DNA from: Priapulus caudatus
Taxonomy: Eukaryota > Priapulida > Priapulimorpha > Priapulimorphida > Priapulidae
Assembly (NCBI RefSeq): GCF_000485595.1
Contig: NW_014578393.1
Span: 127,509-154,926 of the forward strand
Direction of reading: 5' to 3'
DNA: 27,418 bases
The notes under the pieces are model-generated. The model made no database searches. It was not told the origin of the DNA and saw only the letters and a program-made list of their open reading frames with translations. Positions 20,675 through 25,599 of this stretch are shown one piece after another. A program made the translations under genes and the position numbers. Positions within the stretch are counted from its first letter, which is position 1; each line of letters opens with the position of its first letter.

Positions 20675-21351
20675 CCTTCCTCCATCTCTCTCTCTATGCA
20701 TTCTCACTCATGAGTTTACTTACAACTATTACTAGCCAGACGATCATACACTAGCAGTGATACCTTTCGAAGTTGGCACATCTGAATACCGACTCGTAGC
20801 CCACTCGGTTCCGCCTCGAACATCTTTCCGCCGTGGCTGCTGTTGCCTAGCAACGGTTGCCGTAGGTCGTCGTCTGCAGCATCCAGTTGTCTCGTGCCAC
20901 ACCAGTAAGATGGCTGAAACGCACAACGCACAATGCCTACACTAGTTTTCTATATATTGGTGTATATTATCGGTACATTGCACATGTTTGCATCAGCTAA
21001 TTAAGTGATACTCAACTAAAACGTTCCAATAAATTTTTAAAAATGAATCTGGTTAACTTGCCCCAGGCCACTTTTTTCAAATATCGTTAAAGAATAATGG
21101 CATTGCGTGAAATTGCCTGGCACCACAGAATTTACTTGGCTTCAGATTTCAGCACAGTTGCATACGTACCATGAACGGGAAATACCAAGGCTGGGGCACA
21201 CCAAACTCTCCCGGAAAGACGGCCTCTATGTACCAAGTGAGGAGCCAGAATATGACAGAATCCACAAGCATCATCAGCATCACGTAGAGCAGGGTGAAGC
21301 TGTCATCTACCGACACAGGCTCGGCCACGTTGGACCACTGCACGCCCGTAC
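1939..21351 (-). CDS. ABCA3-like: ABCA3-like lipid-exporting ABC transporter, gene model of 20 exons, 5' part missing
   Basis: This is a full-size ABCA transporter, a family of ATP-driven phospholipid/sterol floppases in plasma membrane or lysosome-related organelles. In coding order the exons are 21170-21351, 20764-20913, 20435-20551, 19366-19520, 17220-17369, 16466-16674, 15720-15969, 14894-15000, 12643-13171, 12055-12262, 11558-11683, 10990-11128, 10336-10560, 9007-9200, 7972-8184, 5670-5767, 4691-4878, 3508-3678, 2443-2683 and 1939-2118, in total 3832 nt or about 1277 residues. Both nucleotide-binding domains show Walker A, Q-loop, signature, Walker B and H-loop. The ABCA3 subgroup is suggested by the [19 protein letters not shown] helix end, the FEAEP linker and the DVAEER segment before NBD2; this rests on remembered family features, not a search. 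About 400 N-terminal residues are expected upstream. Splice phases agree throughout except in four exons carrying indels. Exons are GC-rich and introns AT-rich or simple repeat. Confidence 0.93.
2443..2683 (-). CDS. ABCA3-like: ABCA3-like exon 19: end of NBD2 and C-terminal domain
   Basis: The acceptor is gtccgcag|CATGG and the donor CATTTG|GTGAGA. It reads [37 protein letters not shown], then [10 protein letters not shown] and an Ala/Gly-rich stretch. SM-E/D-ECEALC-R and LG-x-x-QHLK-x-KFG-x-GY are ABCA hallmarks. The frame is clean. Confidence 0.95.
2807..3059. mobile_element. MITE-like element with about 78-bp TIRs and TTAGGG core
   Basis: The left arm agggtctatgtc...ggaacgtaccct matches the reverse complement of the right arm for about 78 bp at roughly 90%. 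CTCA flanks both sides (2803-2806 and 3060-3063), a candidate target duplication. The centre holds a TTAGGG run at 2889-2921 and a gtaggcg/cgcctac-like hairpin. There is no coding capacity. It lies in the intron between exons 18 and 19. Confidence 0.75.
2889..2921 (+). repeat. Interstitial telomere-type repeat (TTAGGG)n
   Basis: About five TTAGGG units inside the TIR element at 2807-3059. Confidence 0.95.
3240..3345 (+). repeat. TCTG/TCCG microsatellite
   Basis: Imperfect four-base repeats (gtctgtc, cgtccgtc, catccgtc). Followed at 3450-3507 by a CT-rich tract reaching the exon 18 donor. Confidence 0.85.
3508..3678 (-). CDS. ABCA3-like: ABCA3-like exon 18: NBD2 signature, Walker B, H-loop
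   Basis: The acceptor is gctgcag|CGGTGG and the donor CACAG|GTGAGA. It encodes [19 protein letters not shown], Walker [18 protein letters not shown] with the catalytic glutamate, and IVLTSHS with the switch histidine. All catalytic residues of NBD2 are present. The frame is clean. Confidence 0.95.
3758..4124. mobile_element. Foldback element containing an 11-bp VNTR
   Basis: The left end gcctagcgcagactt pairs with the right end aagtctgcgctaggc, then cgactttt versus aaaagtcg further in. The interior holds the 11-bp VNTR at 3877-3969 and a small palindrome aaatcaaacctgtttgattt. No coding sequence. Confidence 0.75.
3877..3969 (+). repeat. 11-bp minisatellite tctttccattg
   Basis: About eight copies in tandem, one shortened (tctttttg). 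Confidence 0.9.
4150..4250. repeat. Inverted TTAGGA-type repeat, then A-rich tract
   Basis: Runs of ttaggattaggt pair with acctaataagga/aatcctaaacc in the second half. From 4260 to 4690 the intron is A-rich with recurring agtagatgagaagc motifs and no gene. Confidence 0.6.
4691..4878 (-). CDS. ABCA3-like: ABCA3-like exon 17: NBD2 Q-loop, ends at a GC donor
   Basis: The acceptor is ttttccag|GTGCAGC. It encodes [20 protein letters not shown] (Q-loop), [16 protein letters not shown] and [10 protein letters not shown]. The frame to the next exon is kept if the donor is TACAG|GCGAGTG, which restores YSGG of the signature. A GT six bases upstream (GGAGA|GTACAG) is also in frame but would replace E-Y-S by D. 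Confidence 0.93.
4875..5050 (-). repeat. Two-copy repeat including exon 17 acceptor edge
   Basis: The segment with cctggaaaatggcggcgg at 4878-4974 recurs at 4975-5050 as cctggaaatggcggcg, each followed by gaattcg and tagattagatt-like sequence. The unit is about 98 bp. Confidence 0.6.
5170..5556 (+). CDS. Unrecognised exon-like ORF inside an ABCA intron, opposite strand
   Basis: A plus-strand frame opens directly after a strong acceptor (tttttccag, AG at 5168-5169): [18 protein letters not shown], then [18 protein letters not shown] and a basic stretch [17 protein letters not shown], ending in a stop at 5554-5556. The first ATG is at 5212. An AATAAA lies at 5567-5572. The first about 75 residues look protein-like; the part after MPPRIYNN does not. 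I do not recognise a family. It could be the last exon of a nested gene or a transposon or pseudogene remnant. Confidence 0.3.
   Translation, partial: TNPKIFAKTDDFDLMSLLVIRLKEWLHQEHGHNAKTFPRLKVRDRRRYEKAGLYKGFYETRKHLLDTSQPPMPPRIYNNCIYYNIRVLVSVFLGRKMAELAPKDILNMHCIHHPISSSVSGSGRNPFM
5670..5767 (-). CDS. ABCA3-like: ABCA3-like exon 16: rest of NBD2 Walker A
   Basis: The acceptor is cttcaag|GGAAGACG and the donor AAGAAC|GTACGTAA. It completes [18 protein letters not shown] and continues [17 protein letters not shown]. The frame is clean. The Walker A motif is split by the intron between the second glycine and the lysine. Confidence 0.92.
5868..7870 (+). repeat. Minisatellite of about 40-bp units with TGATGTCAT core
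   Basis: About 45-50 units of the form agagtgatgtcata-ggattcataaggtc-atacatgaataa fill most of the intron between exons 15 and 16. Units at 5880-6260 are regular. From about 6280 on, nearly every unit carries one or more single-base insertions or losses. A MITE interrupts the array at 7134-7284. Confidence 0.93.
7134..7284. mobile_element. MITE nested in the minisatellite
   Basis: The left end agcccggcgcacacgtgag, continuing ttattttactca, pairs with the right end ctcacgtgtgcgccaggct after tgagtaaaaataa. It is 151 bp and non-coding. No clear target duplication could be assigned. Confidence 0.85.
7972..8184 (-). CDS. ABCA3-like: ABCA3-like exon 15: linker and first half of NBD2 Walker A, one frame slip
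   Basis: The acceptor is actgcag|CAGGAC and the donor GGAGCAG|GTCAGT. It opens [18 protein letters not shown], the acidic stretch preceding NBD2 in ABCA3-like proteins, then [14 protein letters not shown] one-base loss near 8074 shifts the frame; beyond it the peptide is [17 protein letters not shown] and [17 protein letters not shown], the Walker A start. At 213 nt the exon is one base short of what the flanking phases need, supporting a single deletion. Confidence 0.9.
8228..8607 (+). repeat. Hexanucleotide array (AATCAC)n with AATCAT edges
   Basis: About 55 six-base units with a few variants (attctc, agattc). It lies in the intron between exons 14 and 15. 8608-8790 shows nothing further. 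Confidence 0.95.
8800..8986. mobile_element. Non-autonomous hAT-type MITE with 8-bp TSD
   Basis: It begins caggggttcttaacc and ends ggttaagaaccactg. The 8-bp duplication acctagac occurs at 8792-8799 and 8987-8994 without mismatch. The interior repeats ggggtcc-type motifs and has no ORF. CAG-G/T-GGTTCT termini and 8-bp duplications are typical of hAT elements. It ends 20 bp from the exon 14 edge, and its duplication ends 12 bp from it. Confidence 0.93.
9007..9200 (-). CDS. ABCA3-like: ABCA3-like exon 14: TM12
   Basis: The acceptor is tgttgcag|GGCACTG and the donor ATGCAG|GTGAGG. It encodes [34 protein letters not shown], helix [13 protein letters not shown] and [17 protein letters not shown]. 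The G-x-GR-x-x-x-x-MA-x-x-G pattern followed by a helix ending in E matches TM12 of ABCA3-type proteins. A MITE sits 12 bp beyond the donor. Confidence 0.94.
9228..9425 (+). repeat. AT and CT microsatellites in intron
   Basis: TA-rich runs at 9240-9260 and 9360-9425 flank a CT run at 9342-9358. No gene. Confidence 0.85.
9425..9715 (-). repeat. Degenerate copies of exon 14 acceptor edge
   Basis: Segments near 9445-9505 and 9525-9570 repeat the exon 14 start plus acceptor and the intronic gaacgttatat. A copy near 9690-9712 is in inverse orientation (gtggcagtaaatgcatgc). Copies have lost a convincing coding frame. Confidence 0.6.
9716..9904. other. Intron sequence without recognised feature
   Basis: A short duplicated phrase (aatattttcattcctgacaa / aatattttatccctgacaa) occurs near 9801 and 9860. 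Nothing else is seen. Confidence 0.4.
9905..10375 (-). repeat. Five-copy tandem repeat containing exon 13 end and donor
   Basis: Units of about 105 bp recur near 9910, 10020, 10125, 10230 and the exon itself (10336). Each contains the exon end encoding [12 protein letters not shown] and the donor GTACGTG, followed by intronic gtattaggaactg and acaacaacag. The copies are not phase-compatible as extra exons. Confidence 0.85.
10336..10560 (-). CDS. ABCA3-like: ABCA3-like exon 13: TM11 and loop
   Basis: The acceptor is gctttcag|GCATCG and the donor GTCCAG|GTACGTG. It reads [17 protein letters not shown], then [28 protein letters not shown] and [16 protein letters not shown] is a family hallmark and the cysteine-rich extracytoplasmic turn continues in the next exon. 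The last about 40 nt plus the donor recur as a tandem repeat in the following intron. Confidence 0.94.
10600..10730 (+). repeat. GT-rich microsatellite in intron
   Basis: Imperfect tgtg/gcgt repeats. The rest of this intron (10561-10989) shows no other feature. Confidence 0.85.
10990..11128 (-). CDS. ABCA3-like: ABCA3-like exon 12: TM10 region
   Basis: The acceptor is tttgcag|GATGAAC and the donor TATCAG|GTTCGT. It encodes [37 protein letters not shown] and [14 protein letters not shown]-x-x-P-x-x-Y and the A-x-x-RLT-x-FNI-x-SG ending are ABCA motifs. The phase-1 end fits the next exon. Confidence 0.94.
11129..11557. other. Intron between exons 11 and 12
   Basis: AT-rich, with a CATCAT and TATA microsatellite at 11475-11525. 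No other feature seen. Confidence 0.6.
11558..11683 (-). CDS. ABCA3-like: ABCA3-like exon 11: TM9
   Basis: Exactly 42 codons between ttctag and [30 protein letters not shown] then [18 protein letters not shown]. The SGV-x-x-x-x-FW-x-S-x-x-x-WD pattern is typical of the family. The frame is clean. Confidence 0.93.
11684..12054. other. Intron between exons 10 and 11
   Basis: AT-rich; no repeat or gene recognised. Confidence 0.6.
12055..12262 (-). CDS. ABCA3-like: ABCA3-like exon 10: ECD2 end and TM8
   Basis: The acceptor is catcttcag|GTTGTTC and the donor CAGTTT|GTGAGT. The peptide has [19 protein letters not shown], helix [17 protein letters not shown], then [12 protein letters not shown]. 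The E-R-x-x-x-A-KH-x-QF cytosolic motif is conserved in ABCA proteins and joins ISGVY of the next exon. The frame is clean. Confidence 0.94.
12263..12642. other. Intron between exons 9 and 10
   Basis: AT-rich with a short tandem ctatatatgtgcttctatat-type repeat at about 12324-12372 and a TA tract at 12549-12572. No gene. Confidence 0.6.
12643..13171 (-). CDS. ABCA3-like: ABCA3-like exon 9: start of TMD2 and large extracytoplasmic loop
   Basis: The longest exon, 529 nt; the acceptor cccccag directly abuts a GA-repeat intron and the donor is CTTAG|GTACGA. It encodes [32 protein letters not shown], helix [19 protein letters not shown], then the ECD2 loop with [15 protein letters not shown] and [30 protein letters not shown]-like loops are an ABCA hallmark. 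Two six-glycine runs ([10 protein letters not shown] and [11 protein letters not shown]) are unusual insertions in the loop. The frame is intact. Confidence 0.94.
13172..14510 (+). repeat. Long GA-rich low-complexity intron
   Basis: Almost pure purine on the plus strand (agagagag, gggagagg, gcgagag), thus a pyrimidine tract in the sense of the ABCA gene. Long open frames here are artefacts of the two-base repeat. It contains the assembly gap. Confidence 0.95.
14019..14043. other. Assembly gap (25 N)
   Basis: A run of exactly 25 N inside the GA-rich intron. The sequence on its left (about 13950-14018) recurs right of the GA tract at about 14465-14545. Confidence 0.99.
14560..14893. other. Intron stretch, possible old dispersed repeat
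   Basis: Contains repeated phrases atatcaaggg (near 14597 and 14698) and tatag-x-x-x motifs suggesting a degenerate dispersed repeat. No gene. Confidence 0.35.
14894..15000 (-). CDS. ABCA3-like: ABCA3-like exon 8: linker before TMD2
   Basis: The acceptor is tttgcag|GGTGGG and the donor GCGAAG|GTAAGG. Joined to the previous exon it completes [21 protein letters not shown] and ends [12 protein letters not shown]. The VG-x-x-MD start directly after EEVFLK matches the family. The frame is clean and the phase 2 to phase 1 transition fits both neighbours. Confidence 0.9.
15055..15230 (+). repeat. CT, CTC and CAT microsatellites
   Basis: CTC triplets at 15091-15140, a short CAT run, then CT dinucleotides at 15166-15225. 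Non-coding intron. Confidence 0.93.
15375..15416 (-). repeat. 42-nt exon-end copy 3 with own splice sites (possible cassette exon)
   Basis: No indels; it reads [14 protein letters not shown] (V to I, plus a silent change). The acceptor is cgtcctcag and the donor GTATGC. The intron to copy 2 would be only 47 nt. Confidence 0.65.
15464..15505 (-). repeat. 42-nt exon-end copy 2 with own splice sites (possible cassette exon)
   Basis: No indels relative to the exon end; it reads [14 protein letters not shown] (G to D, M to I). The acceptor is ctcctcag and the donor GTATGG. A shortened, degenerate copy lies between this and copy 1 at about 15548-15570. Confidence 0.65.
15621..15662 (-). repeat. 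42-nt exon-end copy 1 with own splice sites (possible cassette exon)
   Basis: Identical to the last 42 nt of the exon at 15720-15969. It is preceded by a pyrimidine-rich tract ending ctcctcag and followed by GTACAG. If spliced in, it adds 14 in-frame residues, [14 protein letters not shown]. The intron separating it from the exon would be 57 nt. It may simply be a tandem repeat; splicing is not shown. Confidence 0.7.
15720..15969 (-). CDS. ABCA3-like: ABCA3-like exon 7: regulatory segment after NBD1
   Basis: The acceptor is ctacag|GTGCCGGC and the donor CTCAA|GTATGG (phase 2). The reading is clean: [36 protein letters not shown], and [17 protein letters not shown] at the end. [14 protein letters not shown] and [10 protein letters not shown] are conserved in ABCA proteins downstream of NBD1. 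The last 42 nt are repeated several times in the following intron. Confidence 0.94.
15970..16465. other. AT-rich intron between exons 6 and 7
   Basis: Contains TA tracts at 16028-16060 and 16127-16145, and the phrase ttctttataatatta (about 16068-16082) is repeated in inverse orientation as taatattataaagaac-like sequence near 16206-16220. A CCG/CCA run lies at 16425-16452. No gene. Confidence 0.5.
16466..16674 (-). CDS. ABCA3-like: ABCA3-like exon 6: NBD1 Walker B, D-loop and H-loop
   Basis: The acceptor is ccctacag|ATCGTCATC and the donor GATACG|GTGAGC. It encodes IVILDE (Walker B with the catalytic glutamate), then after two one-base deletions [37 protein letters not shown] (H-loop histidine) and [12 protein letters not shown]. 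The expected PTSG between DE and MD is broken by the two deletions (GAGCGACG and TCGGCATG). An intact copy of this edge reading [12 protein letters not shown] lies just upstream at 16735-16766. Confidence 0.88.
16735..16766 (-). repeat. Partial copy of the Walker B exon 5' edge
   Basis: This segment has its own acceptor (ttccttcag|GATCGTC) and reads [12 protein letters not shown] without the deletions seen in the main exon. Homology stops after GMD, with no matching donor. It is an exon-edge duplication about 90 bp upstream of the main exon. Confidence 0.75.
16780..17219. other. Intron between exons 5 and 6, upstream part
   Basis: GT-rich at 16970-17000, otherwise mixed; loosely repeated ctctgt/tctacgt phrases. 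No gene recognised. Confidence 0.4.
17220..17369 (-). CDS. ABCA3-like: ABCA3-like exon 5: NBD1 ABC signature, with indels
   Basis: Bounded by atcgcag|CTCAAGG and CGAG|GTAAGG, 150 nt long, which fits the phase-0 borders on both sides. In pieces it reads [31 protein letters not shown] and LSVGNALVG. The signature is recognisable, but an extra base after SGG and a missing base before LSVG turn the expected MKRK into HEEE. A frame slip also precedes MVESMG and another lies next to the acceptor. The indels nearly cancel, leaving exon length normal, which favours base-call error over decay. Confidence 0.82.
17640..17800. repeat. GATTCGA/CGATCGA-rich segment
   Basis: Dense in cgatcgat, gaatcgga and ttcgatc words. 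A related segment lies at 18830-19030, on the other side of a GA/GT tract. The pair may be the ends of one dispersed repeat. Confidence 0.5.
17860..18640 (+). repeat. GA/GT low-complexity tract
   Basis: Alternating blocks of (GT)n, (GA)n and (CA)n with short inverted pairs such as tgtgttgtgtgg and cacacaacac. Open frames here are repeat artefacts. Confidence 0.93.
18830..19030. repeat. GATTCGA-rich segment, partner of 17640-17800
   Basis: Words gattcgatcgga, ttcaaaaatt and cgattcgaattcg recur. It shares caaaaatt plus ttcgat combinations with 17740-17770. Confidence 0.5.
19031..19365. other. Intron stretch without feature
   Basis: Unique-looking AT-rich intron sequence; nothing recognised. 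Confidence 0.4.
19366..19520 (-). CDS. ABCA3-like: ABCA3-like exon 4: NBD1 Q-loop
   Basis: Two bases complete the glycine of LTG, then 51 clean codons: [16 protein letters not shown] at the start and [19 protein letters not shown] around the Q-loop glutamine. The acceptor is gtgcag|GACTCTACC and the donor TCCGAG|GTATGG. Its 5' edge is repeated upstream in the intron (19600-19970). Confidence 0.93.
19600..19970 (-). repeat. Tandem copies of the NBD1 exon 4 5' edge
   Basis: About 115-bp units, the first beginning inside exon 4 near 19493, then copies near 19609-19720, 19720-19775 and 19920-19985. Each carries the start of exon 4 (tacc-ccc-acgtcgggca), the AG before it and an intronic part with agattagggagtaaggta. 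Copies diverge by indels. Confidence 0.7.
19986..20434. other. Intron between exons 3 and 4, upstream part
   Basis: AT-rich. A last fragment of the exon-edge unit (aagattaggg, gcatgagcaggtaac) is visible to about 20072. No gene beyond that. Confidence 0.45.
20435..20551 (-). CDS. ABCA3-like: ABCA3-like exon 3: NBD1 Walker A, with frame-breaking indels
   Basis: The donor ACAG|GTAAGTT and acceptor ctatag are good. Read piecewise it gives [30 protein letters not shown] and TTTMSMLTG, so the Walker A motif GHNGAGKTTT is present. Three frame slips interrupt it: one base short at AAGAAACTG, one short at GGGCAGATA (expected GGC CAG ATA), and one A too many in the Walker A lysine codon (GGCAAAGACC). 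All lie in or beside short homopolymers and the residues around them are family-typical. Either this is sequence error or the allele is non-functional. Confidence 0.85.
20630..20695 (+). repeat. TC microsatellite
   Basis: About 20 TC units plus imperfect edges, between exons 2 and 3. Confidence 0.95.
20764..20913 (-). CDS. ABCA3-like: ABCA3-like exon 2: linker into NBD1
   Basis: Exactly 50 codons, bounded by gtttcag and AAAG|GTATCA. It begins [11 protein letters not shown], has an acidic low-conservation stretch ([14 protein letters not shown]), then [26 protein letters not shown] and FEAEP directly before the NBD1 beta-strand are typical of ABCA3-type proteins. The reading frame is intact. 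Confidence 0.9.
21170..21351 (-). CDS. ABCA3-like: ABCA3-like exon 1 of window: last helix of TMD1
   Basis: Residues 1-60 of the visible protein. The acceptor is tttgcag before GT ACG GGC and the donor is ATG|GTACGTATG. The peptide runs from [16 protein letters not shown] through a hydrophobic helix ([18 protein letters not shown]) to [19 protein letters not shown], the segment that in ABCA proteins ends TMD1 and leads to NBD1. The reading frame is intact. The first codon is split (phase 1), so a further upstream exon must exist outside the part I can recognise. Confidence 0.9.
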
Positions 21352-21504
21352 CTGCAAACCATAGAGAATAGAAGACATCTGTGCGATAATATTACGTTTC
21401 CATAGGCTGTCTTGCACAAGTCTGTCACGTACATGACCTTTCATGTACGTGCCACACCTACATCCTTATGATGCCATTACAACATCTACTGTATGTCCTG
21501 ATAA

Positions 21505-21960
21505 GACTCGTGTGACATCACTAGTGCTGATGACATCACTATTTCGTGTGCAGATAAGACTCCTATGACATCACTAGTGCTGATGACATCACTCTTTCGC
21601 GTGAAGATAAGGCTCCTATGACATCACTAGTGCTGATGACATCACGATTTTGTGTGGAGACAAGGAATCCTTGTGACATTACTGCTTTATGACATCACGA
21701 TTTCTTTTAAGGATAGGAAACTCCTATGACATCACTATAGGTTATGACATCACAGTTCCTTGTAAAGATAAGAAACCCCTATGACATCACTATAGTTTTA
21801 TGTCATCATGATTTTCTCTGAAGATCACATATGCCTATGACATCAGTATTACTCTATGACATCACAACTTCTTGTCAATAAGACCTAAGTCATGACATCA
21901 CTCTTTGTGTGCACGAGATGTCCAGCATGACTTCACAAATAGATAAAAGATGACATAATA
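21505..21960 (-). repeat. Minisatellite of about 60-bp units with ATGACATCAC core
   Basis: Repeated tatgacatcac-tagtgctgatgacatcac units separated by gtgtgcagataagactc-like spacers, upstream of the first visible ABCA exon. Shares the core of the array at 5868-7870 in inverse orientation. 21960-22240 shows nothing else. Confidence 0.85.
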
Positions 21961-22244
21961 ATTGATGACATTATTTATCCCATTCATCAAGATCTTCTAA
22001 CATTTTTTTTAATTTCATATAATTAATTACTTGGAAACTATAGCTAATCGGTCCAATAATGGATGCACAAAATTTTATGGCACACTTTATGAGTATGTGG
22101 ATCAACTCCACGGACAATATGACCAATATTGTACACTCCACTGAAAAAATGTTATTAAGCCAGAGCAGGTCAATGAGATGACATCATCCTTTTTTCTGCA
22201 CATGACCTGGTCAAGGAACAACGTTCTCAATATAAATATTTGCA

Positions 22245-22515
22245 TCATGACATCACTGCTTATAGTGTGTTAAAGATGGTCAATCATCTCTTCACCTCAT
22301 GACATCACTGCTTAGTGTGTTAAAGATGGTCAATCATCTCTTCACCTCATGACATCACTGCTTAGTGTGTTAAAGATGGCCAATCATCTCTTCACCTCAT
22401 GACATCACTGCTTAGTGTGTTAAAGATGGCCAATCATCTCTTCACCTCATGACATCACTGCTTATAGTGTGTTAAAGATGGCCAATCATCTCTTCACCTC
22501 ATGACATCACTATTT
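22245..22515 (-). repeat. Minisatellite of about 55-bp units, outer left palindrome arm
   Basis: Five to six units of catgacatcactgctta-gtgtgttaaagatgg-ccaatcatctcttcacct. The inverse counterpart lies at 25600-25905. Confidence 0.9.
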
Positions 22516-22897
22516 ATTGTGAATTAGAGATGGCCAACGACCTCATCTATACCAATCATACCAATCATTTGAACCTATTTTATATGGAATCCTAAGACAT
22601 CACCTTGCACTAAGTACCAACATTGGTCACTATTAATACATGAATATTAATAATATATATGTATATATGTATATAAACATGATCTAACTACATGAAAATA
22701 CTATTTAGAATTTAGAATAGCTCTCCTACACAAATTTATTTTATTTTATTTAATGTTTAACCATCGCTTAGTTAAGGCTATTTATTGCCTATAAGCCCCA
22801 CAACCGTCAAGGTGGATGAGTGAATTCTGTGTACTCCCAGCATCATAGGGAGCTGTTCAAACCGAGACAGAGTCAAGGTTTCCCAACTCTGCCCACT

Positions 22898-23709
22898 CTA
22901 CTCATCATTCATTCAGCACTGGTGCTGCTGCACCTCTGCAATCGCAATACGACTCTTCGGGTTAGGGTCCATCAGGCGAGTGAGAAGATCGACACAGTCT
23001 GCACTCAAGTGAGAAGGAAAGTGGATCTTTCCTGCTCGCTGAGCTCGGACCATGGCCACAAAGTTGCTGCTATCAATGGCAGTTTTCGACCACCATCTGT
23101 GTAGAGTATGCAACCCAGACTCCACATATCGCTCCCAAGAGGTTGTATGGTGTTTTCCTGTCAGGACCTCTGGAACAATGATCGGGAGTTCACGAAGGTC
23201 TTGCCTCAGAATGCCATTCCCTCCTCTCGCATCTCTTTGCATTCAAAATCTGCTAGCTTTGCCTTTCCATCAGCGGTAAGAAAGGATATTGTCGGCCTTC
23301 AGATCCCTGTGGGAAACTTTCTGAGAGTGGCAATAGGCTATAGCAGAGACAATATCTCTGAATACAGCCTTGGCCGTTACCTCAGCAAACTTACCATCCC
23401 TGGTGATACTGTGATGGAGGCTGCTCTCAGCCATTCCATGAGATGTTACAAAACCTTCTGATCTCAAACACGGAGCACACTCTTACAATGTTTCATCATG
23501 TCTAAGAGTTCTCATGATCTCCATTTCACGAGGAAGGAACACCTTGGCCGAGGCACTGATTCTTTGACAGTCACGATCTTGCAAGCAGCACACGTGCTTT
23601 TCCCTCTGAAATCCACTCTGCCTTCCTCACGGATGCGTATGCTCCTCTCCAGGGTAGACCACATCCTGAAGCCATGCTGCATCAGTATTTCTGCTGCTTG
23701 GGTATTCAT
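22898..23709 (-). pseudogene. TSSK: TSSK-like protein kinase, copy A, frameshifted
   Basis: An intronless kinase sequence of about 270 codons. It begins MNTQAAEILMQHGFRM, contains FAEVTAKAVFRDIVSAIAYC and the catalytic loop SHRDLKADN, and ends with KIHFPSHLSADCVDLLTRL, MDPNPKSRIAIAEVQQHQ. The testis-specific serine kinase family is indicated by the FLPRE-x-EI, SKTFCG and SPEVL patterns best seen in copy B. Several frame slips, e.g. after RIREEGR and after NIL, break the frame, and the region of the activation segment is scrambled. It may be a processed pseudogene or a damaged read-out of an active copy. Confidence 0.8.
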
Positions 23710-24478
23710 GATTGAAAAAATTTACAGTGTTATCAAGTAAAATGACCATGACCTACTCCTGCGTTGCCTATATACCATGTCAAATTGAGACAATGGGCAG
23801 ACAGGCAGACGCAGACAGTCTCACCTAATGTCTCATGACTACGCTGTCTTCTATCTTTTCGCCGTGGTATAAACCATGGAAGTTATTAACGAAGTTCGAG
23901 ATTAACAATAGCCTCCTAAATTAGATGTAGGACATAATAGAATTAGTAGAGAATGCTGTAGACAAGTAGGTGCCGTAGCGGCGCGTTCGTCTAGCCAGCC
24001 ACACCGAGCCACGAGACTAACGTCACCCAAGAACGATGCGGCTCGTCTAAAGTACTTTTTTCTCGTCTACTACACTGAAATCACAGTATGCGTGACCTGA
24101 GTGAGACATCTGCAGTACCATCACAAAAATGCTGGGTTTACATAGTAGAATTTACATAAAATTCACAAAGACAGCTGGCAGACGCGAAAATTTTGTCGAC
24201 TAGACGGTCGTCTGCCGCTATGTACCTTCCTGTCTACAGCTCTATTCGCTCCTATCTTATGTCTACATTATAATTTAGGGTTATTAGTGATCAGCAACCT
24301 TCGTTTAATTAGTTCAGTAAGTTTAATTAGGATAGAAGACAGCGTAGCCGATGAGACATTAGGTGAGACTGTCTGCCGTCTGCCTGTCTGCCATTGTCTC
24401 AATTTGACATGGTTATATAGCAACGCAGCAGTATGTCACAGTCATTGTTACTTGATAACACCTGAAATTTTTTCAATC

Positions 24479-25294
24479 ATGAATACCCAAGCAGCAGAAA
24501 TACTGATGCAGCATGGCTTCAGGATGGGTGCTACCCTAGGAGAGAGGAGCATACGGATCCGTGAGGAAGGCAGAGTGGATTTCAGAGGGAAAGCACCGTG
24601 TGCTGGCTTGCAAGATCGTTGACTTGTCAAAGATCAGTGCCAAGTCGGCCAAGGTGTTCCTTCCTCGTGAAATGGAGATCATGAGAACTCTTAGACATGA
24701 GAACATTGTAAGAGTGTGCTCCGTGTTTGAGATCCAGAAGGTTTTGTACATCTTCATGGAATTGGCTGAGAGCAGCCTCCATCACAGTATCACCAGGGAT
24801 GGTAAGTTTGCTGAGGTAACGGCCAAGGCTGTATTCAGAGATATTGTCTCTGCTATAGCCTATTGCCACTCTCAGAAAGTTCCCACAGGATCTGAAAGGC
24901 CGACAATATCCTTCTTACTGCTGATGGAAAAGCAAGCTAGCGAGATTTTGGATTTGCAAAGAGATGCGAAGAGGAGGGAATGGCATCCCTGAGCAAGACC
25001 TTCTGTGGAACTCCCGATCATTGTTCCCCAGAGGTCCTGACAGGAACACCATACAACCCTCTGGCGAGCGATATGTGGAGTCTGGGTTGCATTCTCTACC
25101 AGATGGTGGTCGGAAAACTGCCATTTGATAGCAGCAACTTTGTGGCCATGTCGACGCTCAGCGAGCGGAAAGATCCACTTTCTTCTCATTTGAGTGCAGA
25201 CCTGTGTCATCTTCTACTCGCCTGATGGACCTAACCCAAAGAGTCGTATTGCATTGCTAGAGTGCAGCAGCACCAGTGGCTGCGATGATGTATG
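24479..25294 (+). pseudogene. TSSK: TSSK-like protein kinase, copy B, frameshifted
   Basis: Starts at ATG 24479 with MNTQAAEILMQHGFRMGATL. The glycine-rich loop (GEGAYGSVRKA in pieces) needs one base removed. Then ACKIVDLSKISAKSAKVFL with the ATP lysine and PREMEIMRTLRHENIVRV follow cleanly to AIAYCHSQKV. HRDLK is broken by small indels. [12 protein letters not shown] is reached after another slip, then [29 protein letters not shown] and [19 protein letters not shown]. The C-terminal end is diverged from copy C. No introns are seen. Confidence 0.82.
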
Positions 25295-25599
25295 ATAGAG
25301 TGGGCAGAGTTGGGAAACCCTGACTCTTGTCTCGGTTGAACAGCTCCCTATGATGCTGGGAGTACCCCACAGAATTATACCATCCACCTTGACGTGGTTG
25401 TGGGGCTTATAGGCAATAAATAGCCTTAAACTAAGCGATGGTTAAACATTAAATATAATTTATTTTTGTGTGTAGTACCCCCCTTTGGTACATAGTACAA
25501 GGTGACATCTTTGGATTCCATAGAAAATAGGTTCAGAAAGCTGACGAACGCAGGTGTCATACAGCTGTACATATTGTGTAGGTTATGCACACATAAAAC

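Larger units (their letters stand above)
22245..24000. repeat. Left arm of large inverted repeat carrying kinase copy A
   Basis: Pairs with 24215-25905. Matching marks are the 55-bp minisatellite, gcctataagcccc versus ggggcttataggc, the whole kinase region, and gacaatgggcagacaggcag versus ctgcctgtctgccattgtc. The innermost part (beyond about 23860) is more diverged. Confidence 0.88.
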